The notes under the pieces: model-generated | Databases searched by the model: none | Seen by the model: only the letters and a program-made list of their open reading frames with translations | What the model was told of the DNA's origin: nothing | Translations under genes and position numbers: made by a program | Shown here: piece after piece, positions 10,197 to 23,368 of the stretch | Layout of the letters: each line of letters starts with the position of its first letter | Position numbering within the stretch: the stretch's first letter is position 1 | Origin: Camelus bactrianus | Taxonomy: Eukaryota > Chordata > Mammalia > Artiodactyla > Camelidae | Reading direction: 5' to 3' | DNA length: 64,000 nt | Assembly: GCF_048773025.1 (NCBI RefSeq) | Contig: NC_133562.1 | Span: forward strand, 30,539,501-30,603,500

Positions 10197-10445
10197 GTTT
10201 TACAGTGAAAACTGCAGGAACTTCAATCCGGCACTAGGAAACAGACTGAGAAACCAGAGTAAAAGTTTCTCCTGCAACCTGTTCCCTTTGTGCTAGATGA
10301 ACGAACGTCTCACCACATGCTCAGTACTGAGAGATATGTGGGTGTGAAAGTCATCCTTCACCTAGCTTGTTGGGAAAACAAAGTTTCTTTTCAGTTGCAA
10401 ACTCCACTCCATACACATATATGGGGAGATACTATCTCCAACTCG
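10197..10445 (+). repeat. Monomer class M (type copy)
   Basis: Class M has aatccggcac, gcaacctgttcc (a CpG-to-TpG change), gagagatatgtgggtg, gaaagtcatcc, gggaaaacaaag, and ccatacacatatatgggg with agatacta(a/t)ctcc. It closes each round and precedes A. Confidence 0.88.
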
Positions 10446-13179
10446 ATTTTACAGTGAAATCTGCAGGAACTTCAAACTGGCACTAGGAAACAGACTGAGA
10501 AACAAGAGTAAATGTTACTCCTGCAACCCGTTCCTTTTGTGCTAGATGAACGAACGTCTATCCACATGCTCAGTTCTGAGAGATAAGTGTGTGTGAAAGC
10601 CGTCCTTCACCTAGCTTCTATGGAACACAAAGTTTCTTTTCACTTGCAATCTCCAATCCATACATATATATGGGGAAGTACTTGCTCCAACACGGTTTTA
10701 CTGTGAAAACTGCAGGAACTTCAAACCGGCCGTAGGAAACAGACTGAGAAACCAGAGTAAAAGTTTCTCCTGCAACCCATTCCATTTGTGCTAGATGAAC
10801 GAACGTCTCTCCAAATGCTCAGTTCTGAGATAAGTGTGTGTGAAAGCCGTCCTTCCCCTAGCTTGTAGGGAACACAAAGTTTCTTTTCATTTGCAAACTC
10901 CACTCCATACATATATAAAGGTAGGTACTAGCTCCAACTCGGTTTTACAGTGAAAACTGCAGGAACTTCAATTCGGCACTAGGAAACAGACTGAGAAACC
11001 AGAGTAAAAGTTTCTCCTGCAACCCGTTCCCTTTGTGCTAGATGAACGAACGTCTCTCCACATGCTCAGTTCTGAGAGATAAGTGGGTGTGAAAGCCATC
11101 CTTCACCTAGCTTGTTGGGAACACAAAGTTTCTTTTCAGTTGCAAATTCCATTCCATACATATATATAGGTAGGTACTAGCTCCAACTCGGTTTTACAGT
11201 GAAAAGAGCAGGAACATCAAAACCGCACTAGGAAACATAATGAGAAACCAGAGTAAAAGTTTCTCCGGCCTCCCGTTCCCTTTGTGCTAGATGAACGAAC
11301 GTCTCTCCACATGCTCAGTTCTGAGAGATAAGTGGGTGTGAAAGCCGTCCTTCACCTAGCTTGTTGGGAACACAAAGTTTCTTTTCACTTGCAAACTCCT
11401 CTCCATACATATATATCGGCAGGTACTAGCTCCAACTCAGTTTTACAGTGAAAACTGCAGGAACTTCAAACCGGCAGTAGGAAACAGACTGAGAAACCAG
11501 AGTAAAAGTTCCTCCTGCACCCGTTCCCTTTTTTTGCTAGACGAACGAACGTCTCTCCACATGCTCAGTTCTGAGAGATAAGTGGGTGTGAAAGCCGTCC
11601 TTCACCTAGCTTGTTGGGAACACAAAGTTTCTTTTCACTTGCAAACTCCACTCCATACATATATATGGGCAGGTACAATCTCCAACACGGTTTTACATGT
11701 GAAAACTGCAGGAACGTCAAACCGGCACTAGGAAACATACTGAGAAAGCAAAGTAAAAGTTTCTCCTGCAACCCGTTCACTTTGTGCTAGATGAACGAAC
11801 GTCTCTCCACATGCTGAGTTCTGAGAGATAAGTGTGTGAAAGCCGTCCTTCACCTAGCTTGTTGGGAACACAAAGTTTCTTTTCAGTTGCAAACTCCACT
11901 CCATACATATATATAGGTTGGTACTAGCTCCAACTCGGTTTTACAGTGAAAACTGCAGGAACTTCAATCCGGCACTAGGAAACAGACTGAGAAACCAGAG
12001 AAAAAGTTTCTCCTGCAACTCGTTCCCTTTGTGCTAGATGAACGAACATCTCTCCACATGCTCAGTTCTGAGAGATAATTGGGTGTGAAAGCCGTCCTTC
12101 ACCTAGCTTGTTGGAACACAATGTTTCTTTTCACTTGCAAACTCCACTCTATACATATATATGGGGAGGTACTAGCTCCAACTTGGTTTTACAGTGAAAA
12201 CTGCAGGAACTTCAAACCGGCAGTAGGAAACAGACTGAGAAACCAGAGAAAAAGTTTTTCCTGCAACCCGTTCCCTTGGTGCTAGATGAACGAACGTCTA
12301 TCCACATGCTCAGTTCTGAGAGATAAGTGTGTGTGAAAGCCGTCCTTCACCTAGCTTCTATGGAACACAAAGTTTCTTTTAAGTTGCAATCTCCAATCCA
12401 TACATATATAAGGGGAGGTACTTGCTCCAACTCGGTTTTACAGTGAAAACTGCAGGAACTTCAAACCGGCACTAGGAAACAGACAGAGAAACCAGAGTAA
12501 AAGTTTCTCCTGCAACCCATTCCATTTGTGCTAGATGAACGAACGTCTCTCCAAATGCTCAGTTCTGAGATAAGTGTGTGTGAATGCCGTCCTTCACCTA
12601 GCTTGTTGGGAACACAAAGTATCTTTTCAGTTACAAACTCCACTCCATATATATATATGGGGAGTTACGAGCTCCAACTCGGTTTTACATGTGAAAACTG
12701 CAGGAACTTCACACCGGCAGTAGGAAACAGACTGAGAAACCAGAGTAAAAGTTTCTCCAGCAACCCGTTCCCTTTTTGCTAGAGGAACGAACGTCTCTCC
12801 ACATGCTGAGTTCTGAGAGATAATTGTGTGTGAAAGCCGTCCTTCACCTAGCTTGTTGGGTACACAAAGTTTCTTTTCAGTTGCAACTCCACTCCATACA
12901 TATATAAAGGTAGGTACTAGCTCCAACTCGGTTTTACAGTGAAAACTGCAGGAACTTCAATCCGGCACTAGGAAACAGACTGAGAAACCAGAGTAAAAGT
13001 TTCTCCTGCAACCTGTTCCCTTTGTGCTAGATGAACGAACGTCTCTCCACATGCTCAGTTCTGAGAGATATGTGGGTGTGAAAGTCATCCTTCGCCTAGC
13101 TTGTTGGGAAAACAAAGTTTCTTTTCAGTTGCAAACTCCACTCCATACACATATATGGGGAGATACTAACTCCAACTCG
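10446..13179 (+). repeat. HOR round of 11 monomers, C lost by a B/D fusion
   Basis: Order A, B/D, E, F, G, H, I, J, K, L, M. It is the 13-class cycle minus C and the halves of B and D lost in the fused monomer at 10695-10941. From E on it follows 8207-10445 class for class, including the T7 run and the AT palindrome. Confidence 0.85.
10695..10941 (+). repeat. Chimeric monomer B/D
   Basis: The first half is B (ccggccgtagg, cccattccatttg, ctccaaatg, gagataag) and the second half D (cttgtagggaac, catttgc, ataaaggtagg). The switch lies between about 10835 and 10865. The repeat phase is kept. Confidence 0.82.
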
Positions 13180-16100
13180 GTTTTACAGTGAAATCTGCAG
13201 GAACTTCAAACTGGCACTAGGAAACAGACTGAGAAACAAGAGTGAATATTACTCCTGCAACCCGTTCCCTTTGTGCTAGATGAACGAACGTCTATCCACA
13301 TGCTCAGTTCTGAGAGATAAGTGTGTGTGAAAGCCGTCCTTCACCTAGCTTCTATGGAACACAAAGTTTCTTTTCACTTGCAATCTCCAATCCATACATA
13401 TATATGGGGAAGTACTTGCTCCAACTCGTTTTTACAGTGAATACTGCAGGAACTTCAAACCGGCCGTAGGAAACAGACTGAGAAACCAGAGTAAAAGTTT
13501 CTCCTGCAACCCATTCCATTTGTGCTAGATGAACGAACGTCTCTCCAAATGCTCAGTTCTGAGATAAGTGTGTGTGAAAGCCGTCCTTCACCTAGCTTGT
13601 TGGGAACACAAAGTTTCTTTTCAGTTGCAAACTCCATTCCATACATATATATTGGTAGGTACTAGCTCCAACTCGGATTTACAGTAAAAACTGCAGGAAC
13701 ATCAAACCGGCACTAGGAAACAGAATGAGAAACCAGAGAAAAAGTTTCTCCTGCAACCCGTTCCCTTTGTGCTAGATGAACGAACGTCTCTCCACATGCT
13801 CAGTTCTGAGAGATAAGTGGGTGTGAAAGCCGTCCTTCACCTAGCTTGTTGGGAACACAAAGTTTCTTTTCACTTTCAAACTCCACTCCATACATATATA
13901 TGGGCAGGTACATACTAAAACACGGTTTTACATGTGAAAACTGCAGGAACGTCAAACCGGCACTAGGAAACAGACTGAGAAACCAGAGTAAAAGTTTCTC
14001 CTGCAACCCGTTCCCTTTGTGCTAGATGAACGAACGTCTCTCCACATGCTCAATTCTGAGAGATAAGTGTGTGAAAGCCGTCCTTCACCTAGCTTGTAGG
14101 GAACACAAAGTTTCTTTTCATTTGCAAAATCCACTCCATACATATATAAAGGTAGGTACTAGCTCCAACTCGGTTTTACAGTGAAAACTGCAGGAACTTC
14201 AATCCGGCACTAGGAAACAGACTGAGAAACCAGAGTAAAAGTTTCTCCTGCAACCCGTTCCCTTTGTGCTAGATGAACGAACGTCTCTCCACATGCTCAG
14301 TTCTGAGAGATAAGTGGGTGTGAAAGCCATCCTTCACCTAGCTTGTTGGGAACACAAAGTTTCTTTTCAGTTGCAAATTCCATTCCATACATATATATAG
14401 GTAGGTACTAGCTCCAACTCGGTTTTACAGTGAAAACAGCAGGAACATCAAACCCGCACTAGGAAACATAATGAGAAACCAGAGTAAAAGTTTCTCCGGC
14501 CTCCCGTTCCCTTTGTGCTAGATGAACGAACGTCTCTCCACATGCTCAGTTCTGAGAGATAAGTGGGTGTGAAAGCCGTCCTTCACCTAGCTTGTTGGGA
14601 ACACAAAGTTTCTTTTCACTTGCAAACTCCTCTCCATACATATATATCGGCAGGTACTAGCTCCAACTCAGTTTTACAGTGAAAACTGCAGGAACTGCAA
14701 ACCGGCAGTAGGAAACAGACTGAGAAACCAGAGTAAAAGTTCCTCCTGCACCCGTTCCCTTTTTTTGCTAGACGAACGAACGTCTCTCCACATGCTCAGT
14801 TCTGAGAGATAAGTGGGTGTGAAAGCCGTCCTTCACCTAGCTTGTTGGGAACACAAAGTTTCTTTTCACTTGCAAACTCCACTCCATACATATATATGGG
14901 CAGGTACAATCTCCAACACGGTTTTACATGTGAAAACTGCAGGAACGTCAAACCGGCACTAGGAAACAGACTGAGAAAGCAAAGTAAAAGTTTCTCCTGC
15001 AACCCGTTCCCTTTGTGCTAGATGAACGAACGTCTCTCCACATGCTGAGTTCTGAGAGATAATTGTGTGAAAGCCGTCCTTCACCTAGCTTGTTGGGAAC
15101 ACAAAGTTTCTTTTCAGTTGCAAACTCCACTCCATACATATATATAGGTTGGTACTAGCTCCAACTCGGTTTTACAGTGAAAACTGCAGGAACTTCAATC
15201 CGGCACTAGGAAACAGACTGAGAAACCAGAGTAAAAGTTTCTCCTGCAACTCGTTCCCTTTGTGCTAGATGAACGAACATCTCTCCACATGCTCAGTTCT
15301 GAGAGATAATTGGGTGTGAAAGCCGTCCTTCACCTAGCTTGTTGGAACACAATGTTTCTTTTCACTTGCAAACTCCACTCTATACATATATATGGGGAGG
15401 TACTAGCTCCAACTTGGTTTTACAGTGAAAACTGCAGGAACTTCAAACCGGCAGTAGGAAACAGACTGAGAAACCAGAGAAAAAGTTTTTCCTGCATCCC
15501 GTTCCCTTGGTGCTAGATGAACGAACGTCTATCCACATGCTCAGTTCTGAGAGATAAGTGTGTGTGAAAGCCGTCCTTCACCTAGCTTCTATGGAACACA
15601 AAGTTTCTTTTAAGTTGCAATCTCCAATCCATACATATATAAGGGGAGGTACTTGCTCCAACTCGGTTTTACAGTGAAAACTGCAGGAACTTCAAACCGG
15701 CACTAGGAAACAGACAGAGAAACCAGAGTAAAAGTTTCTCCTGCAACACGTTCCATTTGTGCTAGATGAACGAACATCTCTCCACATGATCAGTTCTGAG
15801 ATAAGTGTGTGTGAATGCCGTCCTTCACCTAGCTTGTTGGGAACACAAAGTATCTTTTCAGTTACAAACTCCACTCCATATATATATATGGGGAGTTACG
15901 AGCTCCAACTCGGTTTTACATGTGAAAACTGCAGGAACTTCACACCGGCAGTAGGAAACAGACTGAGAAACCAGAGTAAAAGTTTCTCCAGCAACCCGTT
16001 CCCTTTTTGCTAGAGGAACGAACGTCTCTCCACATGCTGAGTTCTGAGAGATAAGTGTGTGTGAAAGCCGTCCTTCACCTAGCTTGTTGGGTACACAAAG

Positions 16101-16411
16101 TTTCTTTTCAGTTGCAAACTCCACTCCATACATATATAATGGTAGGTACTAGCTCCAACTCGGTTTTACAGTGAAAACTGCAGGAACTTCAATCCGGCAC
16201 TAGGAAACAGACTGAGAAACCAGAGTAAAAGTTTCTCCTGCAACCTGTTCCCTTTGTGCTAGATGAACGAACGTCTCTCCACATGCTCAGTTCTGAGAGA
16301 TATGTGGGTGTGAAAGTCATCCTTCACCTAGCTTCTATGGAACACAAAGTTTCTTTTCACTTGCAATCTCCAATCCATACACATATATGGGGAAGTACTT
16401 GCTCCAACTCG
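13180..16411 (+). repeat. 13-monomer HOR, second full copy, 3232 bp
   Basis: All classes A to M occur in order. The last monomer starts as M and finishes with an A-type tail, so an A monomer follows an A tail at 16412. The F copy has the usual ctccggcctcccg and the G copy the T7 run. Confidence 0.87.
16163..16411 (+). repeat. Chimeric monomer M/A
   Basis: M-type gatatgtgggtg and gaaagtcatcc are followed by A-type cttctatgg and ttgcaatctccaatcc. The switch lies between 16321 and 16334. An M-like acacatatatgggg tail follows, so a second, later switch is possible. Confidence 0.8.
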
Positions 16412-17901
16412 GTTTTACAGTGAAATCTGCAGGAACTTCAAACTGGCACTAGGAAACAGACTGAGAAACAAGAGTAAATATTACTCCTGCAACCCGTTCC
16501 CTTTGTGCTAGATGAACGAACGTCTATCCACATGCTCAGTTCTGAGATAAGTGTGTGTGAAAGCCGTCCTTCAACTAGCTTCTATGGAACACAAAGTTTC
16601 TTTTCACTTGCAATCTCCAATCCATACATATATATAGGTAGGTGCAAGCTCCAACTCGTTTTTACAGTGAAAACTGAAGGAACTTCAAACCGGCCGTAGG
16701 AAACAGACTGAGAAACCAGAGTAATAGTTTCTCCTGCAACCCGTTCCATTTGTGCTAGATGAACGAACGTCTCTCCAAATGCTCAGTTCTGAGAGATAAT
16801 TGGGTGTGAAAGCCGTCCTTCACCTAGCTTGTTGGAACACAATGTTTCTTTTCAGTTGCAAACTCCACTCCATACATATATATGGGTAGGTGCAAGCTCC
16901 AACTCGGTTTTACAGTGAAAACTGCAGGAACTTCAAACCGGCAGTAGGAAACAGACTGAGAAACCAGAGAAAAAGTTTCTCCTGCAACCCGTTCCCTTGG
17001 TGCTAGATGAACGAACGTCTCTCCAAATGCTCAGTTCTGAGAGATAAGTGTGTGTGAAAGCCGTCCTTCACCTAGCTTCTATGGAACACAAAGTTTCTTT
17101 TAAGTTGCAATCTCCAATCCATACATATATAAGGGGAGGTACTTGCTCCAACTCGGTTTTACAGTGAAAACTGCAGGAACTTCAAACCGGCACTAGGAAA
17201 CAGACAGAGAAACCAGAGTAAAAGTTTCTCCTGCAACACGTTCCATTTGTGCTAGATGAACGAACATCTCTCCACATGATCAGTTCTGAGATAAGTGTGT
17301 GTGAATGCCGTCCTTCACCTAGCTTGTTGGGAACACAAAGTATCTTTTCAGTTACAAACTCCACTCCATATATATATATGGGGAGTTACGAGCTCCAACT
17401 CGGTTTTACATGTGAAAACTGCAGGAACTTCACACCGGCAGTAGGAAACAGACTGAGAAACCAGAGTAAAAGTTTCTCCAGCAACCCGTTCCCTTTTTGC
17501 TAGAGGAACGAACGTCTCTCCACATGCTGAGTTCTGAGAGATAAGTGTGTGTGAAAGCCGTCCTTCACCTAGCTTGTTGGGTACACAAAGTTTCTTTTCA
17601 GTTGCAAACTCCACTCCATACATATATAAAGGTAGGTACTAGCTCCAACTCGGTTTTACAGTGAAAACTGCAGGAACTTCAATCCGGCACTAGGAAACAG
17701 ACTGAGAAACCAGAGTAAAAGTTTCTCCTGCAACCTGTTCCCTTTGTGCTAGATGAACGAACGTCTCTCCACATGCTCAGTTCTGAGAGATATGTGGGTG
17801 TGAAAGTCATCCTTCACCTAGCTTGTTGGGAAAACAAAGTTTCTTTTCAGTTGCAAACTCCACTCCATACACATATATGGGGAGATACTAACTCCAACTC
17901 G
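16412..17901 (+). repeat. HOR round of 6 monomers, C-H lost
   Basis: Order A, B/I, J, K, L, M. The fused monomer at 16659-16906 joins the first half of B to the second half of I, removing seven monomers' worth of the cycle in one step. J to M follow the reference. Confidence 0.84.
16659..16906 (+). repeat. Chimeric monomer B/I
   Basis: B-type ccggccgtagg and ctccaaatgc are joined to I-type gagagataattgggtg and gttggaacacaatg. The switch lies within about 16781-16794. Confidence 0.82.
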
Positions 17902-20386
17902 GTTTTACAGTGAAATCTGCAGGAACTTCAAACTGGCACTAGGAAACAGACTGAGAAACAAGAGTAAATATTACTCCTGCAACCCGTTCCCTTTGTGATA
18001 GATGAACGAACGTCTATCCACATGCTCAGTTCTGAGAGATAAGTGTGTGTGAAAGCCGTCCTTCACCTAGCTTCTATGGAACACAAAGTTTCTTTTCACT
18101 TGCAATCTCCAATCCATACATATATATGGGGAAGTACTTGCTCCAACTCGTTTTTACAGTGAAAACTGCAGGAACTTCAAACCGGCCGTAGGAAACAGAC
18201 TGAGAAACCAGAGTAAAAGTTTCTCCTGCAACCCATTCCATTTGTGCTAGATGAACGAACGTCTCTCCAAATGCTCAGTTCTGAGATAAGTGTGTGTGAA
18301 AGTCGTCCTTCACCTAGCTTGTTGGGAACACAAAGTTTCTTTTCAGTTGCAAACTCCATTCCATACATATATATTGGTAGGTACTAGCTCCAACTCGGAT
18401 TTACAGTAAAAACTGCAGGAACATCAAACCGGCACTAGGAAACAGAATGAGAAACCAGAGAAAAAGTTTCTCCTGCAACCCGTTCCCTTTGTGCTAGATG
18501 AACGAACGTCTCTCCACATGCTCAGTTCTGAGAGATAAGTGGGTGTGAAAGCCGTCCTTCACCTAGCTTGTTGGGAACACAAAGTTTCTTTTCACTTGCA
18601 AACTCCTCTCCATACATATATATCGGCAGGTACTAGCTCCAACTCAGTTTTACAGTGAAAACTGCAGGAACTTCAAACCGGCAATAGGAAACACACTGAG
18701 AAACCAGAGTAAAAGTTCCTCCTGCACCCGTTCCCTTTTTTTGCTAGACGAACGAACGTCTCTCCACATGCTCAGTTCTGAGAGATAAGTGGGTGTGAAA
18801 GCCGTCCTTCACCTAGCTTGTTGGGAACACAAAGTTTCTTTTCACTTGCAAACTCCACTCCATACATATATATGGGCAGGTACAATCTCCAACACGGTTT
18901 TACATGTGAAAACTGCAGGAACGTCAAACCGGCACTAGGAAACAGACTGAGAAAGCAAAGTAAAAGTTTCTCCTGCAACCCGTTCCCTTTGTGCTAGATG
19001 AACGAACGTCTCTCCACATGCTGAGTTCTGAGAGATAAGTGTGTGAAAGCCGTCCTTCACCTAGCTTGTTGGGAACACAAAGTTTCTTTTCAGTTGCAAA
19101 CTCCACTCCATACATATATATAGGTTGGTACTAGCTCCAACTCGGTTTTACAGTGAAAACTGCAGGAACTTCAATCCGGCACTAGGAAACAGACTGAGAA
19201 ACCAGAGAAAAAGTTTCTCCTGCAACTCGTTCCCTTTGTGCTAGATGAACGAACATCTCTCCACATGCTCAGTTCTGAGAGATAATTGGGTGTGAAAGCC
19301 GTCCTTCACCTAGCTTGTTGGAACACAATGTTTCTTTTCACTTGCAAACTCCACTCTATACATATATATGGGGAGGTACTAGCTCCAACTTGGTTTTACA
19401 GTGAAAACTGCAGGAACTTCAAACCGGCAGTAGGAAACAGACTGAGAAACCAGAGAAAAAGTTTTTCCTGCAACCCGTTCCCTTGGTGCTACATGAACGA
19501 ACGTCTATCCACATGCTCAGTTCTGAGAGATAAGTGTGTGTGAAAGCCGTCCTTCACCTAGCTTCTATGGAACACAAAGTTTCTTTTCAGTTGCAATCTC
19601 CAATCCATACATATATAAGGGGAGGTACATGCTCCAACTCGGTTTTACAGTGAAAACTGCAGGAACTTCAAACCGGCACTAGGAAACAGACAGAGAAACC
19701 AGAGTAAAAGTTTCTCCTGCAACACGTTCCATTTGTGCTAGATGAACGAACATCTCTCCACATGATCAGTTCTGAGATAAGTGTGTGTGAATGCCGTCCT
19801 TCACCTAGCTTGTTGGGAACACAAAGTATCTTTTCAGTTACAAACTCCACTCCATATATATATATGGGGAGTTACGAGCTCCAACTCGGTTTTACATGTG
19901 AAAACTGCAGGAACTTCACACCGGCAGTAGGAAACAGACTGAGAAACCAGAGTAAAACTTTCTCCAGCAACCCGTTCCCTTTTTGCTAGATGAACGAACG
20001 TCTCTCCACATGCTGAGTTCTGAGAGATAAGTGTGTGTGAAAGCCGTCCTTCACCTAGTTGTTGGGTACACAAAGTTTCTTTTCAGTTGCAAACTCCACT
20101 CCATACATATATAAAGGTAGGTACTAGCTCCAACTCGGTTTTACAGTGAAAACTGCAGGAACTTCAATCCGGCACTAGGAAACAGACTGAGAAACCAGAG
20201 TAAAAGTTTCTCCTGCAACCTGTTCCCTTTGTGCTAGATGAACGAACGTCTCTCCACATGCTCAGTTCTGAGAGATATGTGGGTGTGAAAGTCATCCTTC
20301 ACTTAGCTTGTTGGGAAAACAAAGTTTCTTTTCAGTTGCAAACTCCACTCCATACACATATATGGGGAGATACTAACTCCAACTCG
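17902..20386 (+). repeat. HOR round of 10 monomers, C/F fusion
   Basis: Order A, B, C/F, G, H, I, J, K, L, M. The fused monomer at 18398-18646 begins with the C-type acagtaaaaac and ends with the F-type cactcctctcc-like tail and cggcagg. Three monomers are lost. Confidence 0.83.
18398..18646 (+). repeat. Chimeric monomer C/F
   Basis: It starts as C (acagtaaaaac, aacatcaaacc, acagaatgag, agagaaaaag) and ends as F (cacttgcaaactcctctcc, atatcggcagg). C and F are alike in between, so the switch can only be placed in about 18460-18596. Confidence 0.8.
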
Positions 20387-23368
20387 GTTTTCCAGTGAAA
20401 TCTGCAGGAACTTCAAACTGGCACTAGGAAACAGACTGAGAAACAGGAGTAAATGTTACTCCTGCAACCCGTTCCCTTTGTGCTAGATGAACGAACGTCT
20501 ATCCACATGCTCAGTTCTGAGAGATAAGTGTGTGTGAAAGCCGTCCTTCACCTAGCTTCTATGGAACACAAAGTTTCTTTTCACTTGCAATCTCCAATCC
20601 ATACATATATATGGCGAAGTACTTGCCCCAACTCGGTTTTACAGTGAAAACTGCAGGAACTTCAAACCGGCCGTAGGAAACAGACTGAGAAACCAGAGTA
20701 AAAGTTTCTCCTGCAACCCATTCCATTTGTGCTAGATGAACGAACGTCTCTCCAAATGCTCAGTTCTGAGATAAGTGTGTGTGAAAGCCGTCCTTCACCT
20801 AGCTTGTTGGGAACACAAAGTTTCTTTTCAGTTGCAAACTCCATTCCATACATACATATTGGTAGGTACTAGCTCCAACTCGGATTTACAGTAAAAACTG
20901 CAGGAACATCATACCGGCACTAGGAAACAGACTGAGAAACCAGAGTAAAAGTTTCTCCTGCAACCCGTTCCCTTTGTGCTAGATGAACGAACGTCTCTCC
21001 ACATGCTCAATTCTGAGAGATAAGTGTGTGTGAAAGCCGTCCTTCAACTAGCTTGTAGGGAACAGAAAGTTTCTTTTCATTTGCAAACTCCACTCCATAC
21101 ATATATAAAGGTAGGTACTAGCTCCAACTCGGTTTTACAGTGAAAACTGCAGGAACTTCAATCCGGCACTAGGAAACAGACTGAGAAACCAGAGTAAAAG
21201 TTTCTCCTGCAACCCGTTCCCTTTTTGCTAGATGAACGAACGTCTCTCCACATGCTCAGTTCTGAGATAAGTGGGTGTGAAAGCCATCCTTCACCTAGCT
21301 TGTTGGGAACACAAAGTTTCTTTTCAGTTGCAAACTCCACTCCATACATATATAAAGGTAGGTACTAGCTCCAACTCGGTTTTACAGTGAAAACTGCAGG
21401 AACTTCAAACCGGCACTAGGAAACAGACTGAGAAACAAGAGTAAAAGTTACCCCTGCAACCCGTTCCCTTTGTGCTAGATGAACGAACGTCTATCCACAT
21501 GCTCAGTTCTGAGAGATAAGTGTGTGTGAAAGCCGTCCTTCACCTAGCTTGTTGGAACACAATGTTTCTTTTCAATTGCAAACTCCACTCTATACATATA
21601 TATGGGGAGGTACTAGCTCCAACTTGGTTTTACAGTGAAAACTGCAGAAACTTCAAACCGGCAGTAGGAAACAGACTGAGAAACCAGAGAAAAAGTTTTT
21701 CCTGCAACCCGTTTCCTTTGTGCTAGATGAACGAACGTCTCTCCACATGCTCAGTTCTGAGAGATAAGTGTGTGTGAAAGCCGTCCTTCAACTAGCTCTT
21801 TGGGAACACAAAGTTCCTTTTCAGTTACAAACTCCACTCCATACATATATATGGGCAGGTACAATCTCCAACACGGTTTTACATGTGAAAACTGCAGGAA
21901 CGTCAAACCGGCACTAGGAAACAGACTGAGAAACCAGAGTAAAAATTTCTCCTGCAACCCGTTCCCTTTGTGCTAGATGAACGAACGTCTCTCCACATGC
22001 TCAGTTCTGAGAGATAAGTGTGTGTGAAAGCCGTCCTTCACCTAGCTTGTAGGGAACACAAAGTTTCTTTTCATTTGCAAACTCCACTCCATACATATAT
22101 AAAGGTAGGTACTAGCTCCAACTCGGTTTTACAGTGAAAACTGCAGGAAGTTCAATCCGGCACTAGGAAACAGACTGAGAAACCAGAGTAAAAGTTTCCC
22201 CTGCAACCCGTTCCCTTTGTGCTAGATGAACGAACGTCTCTCCACATGCTCAGTTCTGAGAGATAAGTGGGTGTGAAAGCCATCCTTCACCTAGCTTGTT
22301 GGGAACACAAAGTTTCTTTTCAGTTGCAAACTCCACTCCATACATATATAAAGGTAGGTACTAGCTCCAACTCGATTTTACAGTGAAAACTGCAGGAACT
22401 TCAATCCGGCACTAGGAAACAGACTGAGAAACCAGAGTAAAAGTTTCTCCTGCAACCCGTTCCCTTTGTGCTAGATGAACGAACGTCTATCCACATGTTC
22501 AGTTCTGAGAGATAAGTGTGTGTGAAAGCCGTCCTTCACCTAGCTTGTTGGAACACAATGTTTCTTTTCACTTGGAAACTCCACTCTATACATATATATG
22601 GGGAGGTACTAGCTCCAACTTGGTTTTACAGTGAAAACTGCAGGAACTTCAAACCGGCAGTAGGAAACAGACTGAGAAACCAGAGAAAAAGTTTTTCCTG
22701 CAACCCGTTCCCTTGGTGCTAGATGAACGAACGTCTATCCACATGCTCAGTTCTCAGAGATAAGTGTGTGTGAAAGCCGTCCTTCACCTAGCTTCTATGG
22801 AACACAAAGTTTCTTTTCAGTTGCAATCTCCAATCCATACATATATAAGGGGAGGTACTTGCTCCAACTCGGTTTTACAGTGAAAACTGCAGGAACTTCA
22901 AACCGGCACTAGGAAACAGACAGAGAAACCAGAGTAAAAGTTTCTCCTGCAACACGTTCCATTTGTGCTAGATGAACGAACATCTCTCCACATGATCAGT
23001 TCTGAGATAAGTGTGTGTGAATGCCGTCCTTCACCTAGCTTGTTGGGAACACAAAGTATCTTTTCAGTTACAAACTGCACTCCATATATATATATGGGGA
23101 GTTACGAGCTCCAACTCGGTTTTACATGTGAAAACTGCAGGAACTTCACACCGGCAGTAGGAAACAGACTGAGAAACCAGAGTAAAAGTTTCTCCAGCAA
23201 CCCGTTCCCTTTTTGCTAGATGAACGAACGTCTCTCCACATGCTGAGTTCTGAGAGATAAGTGTGTGTGAAAGCCGTCCTTCACCTAGCTTGTTGGGTAC
23301 ACAAAGTTTCTTTTCAGTTGCAAACTCCACTCCATACACATATATGGGGAGATACTAACTCCAACTCT
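20387..23368 (+). repeat. HOR round of 12 monomers, mixed lineages
   Basis: Order A, B, C/D, E, I', J', D, E, I', J, K, L/M. It opens with the private forms ttttccagtgaaatc, acaggagtaaatg, cttgccccaac and ccatacatacatattgg, which recur near 30.6-33.0, 44.0-44.5 and 48.0-48.5 kb. The middle belongs to the I'/J' lineage and the end to the 13-class lineage. Confidence 0.8.
23119..23368 (+). repeat. Chimeric monomer L/M
   Basis: L-type ttctccagc, ctgagttctgag and gttgggtacac run into the M-type tail ccatacacatatatgggg with agatactaactcc. The switch lies between about 23300 and 23338, and one monomer is lost. Confidence 0.82.

Larger units (their letters stand above)
7212..10445 (+). repeat. Complete 13-monomer higher-order repeat (classes A-M), 3234 bp
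   Basis: This is the clearest full cycle of the 13 monomer classes and is used as the reference for all others. Its 13 monomers measure 249, 247, 249, 250, 249, 249, 250, 248, 248, 249, 247, 250 and 249 bp. Each carries private variants that recur in the same order in other rounds, which is the definition of a HOR. The next A monomer starts at 10446. The class names are mine. Confidence 0.9.
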
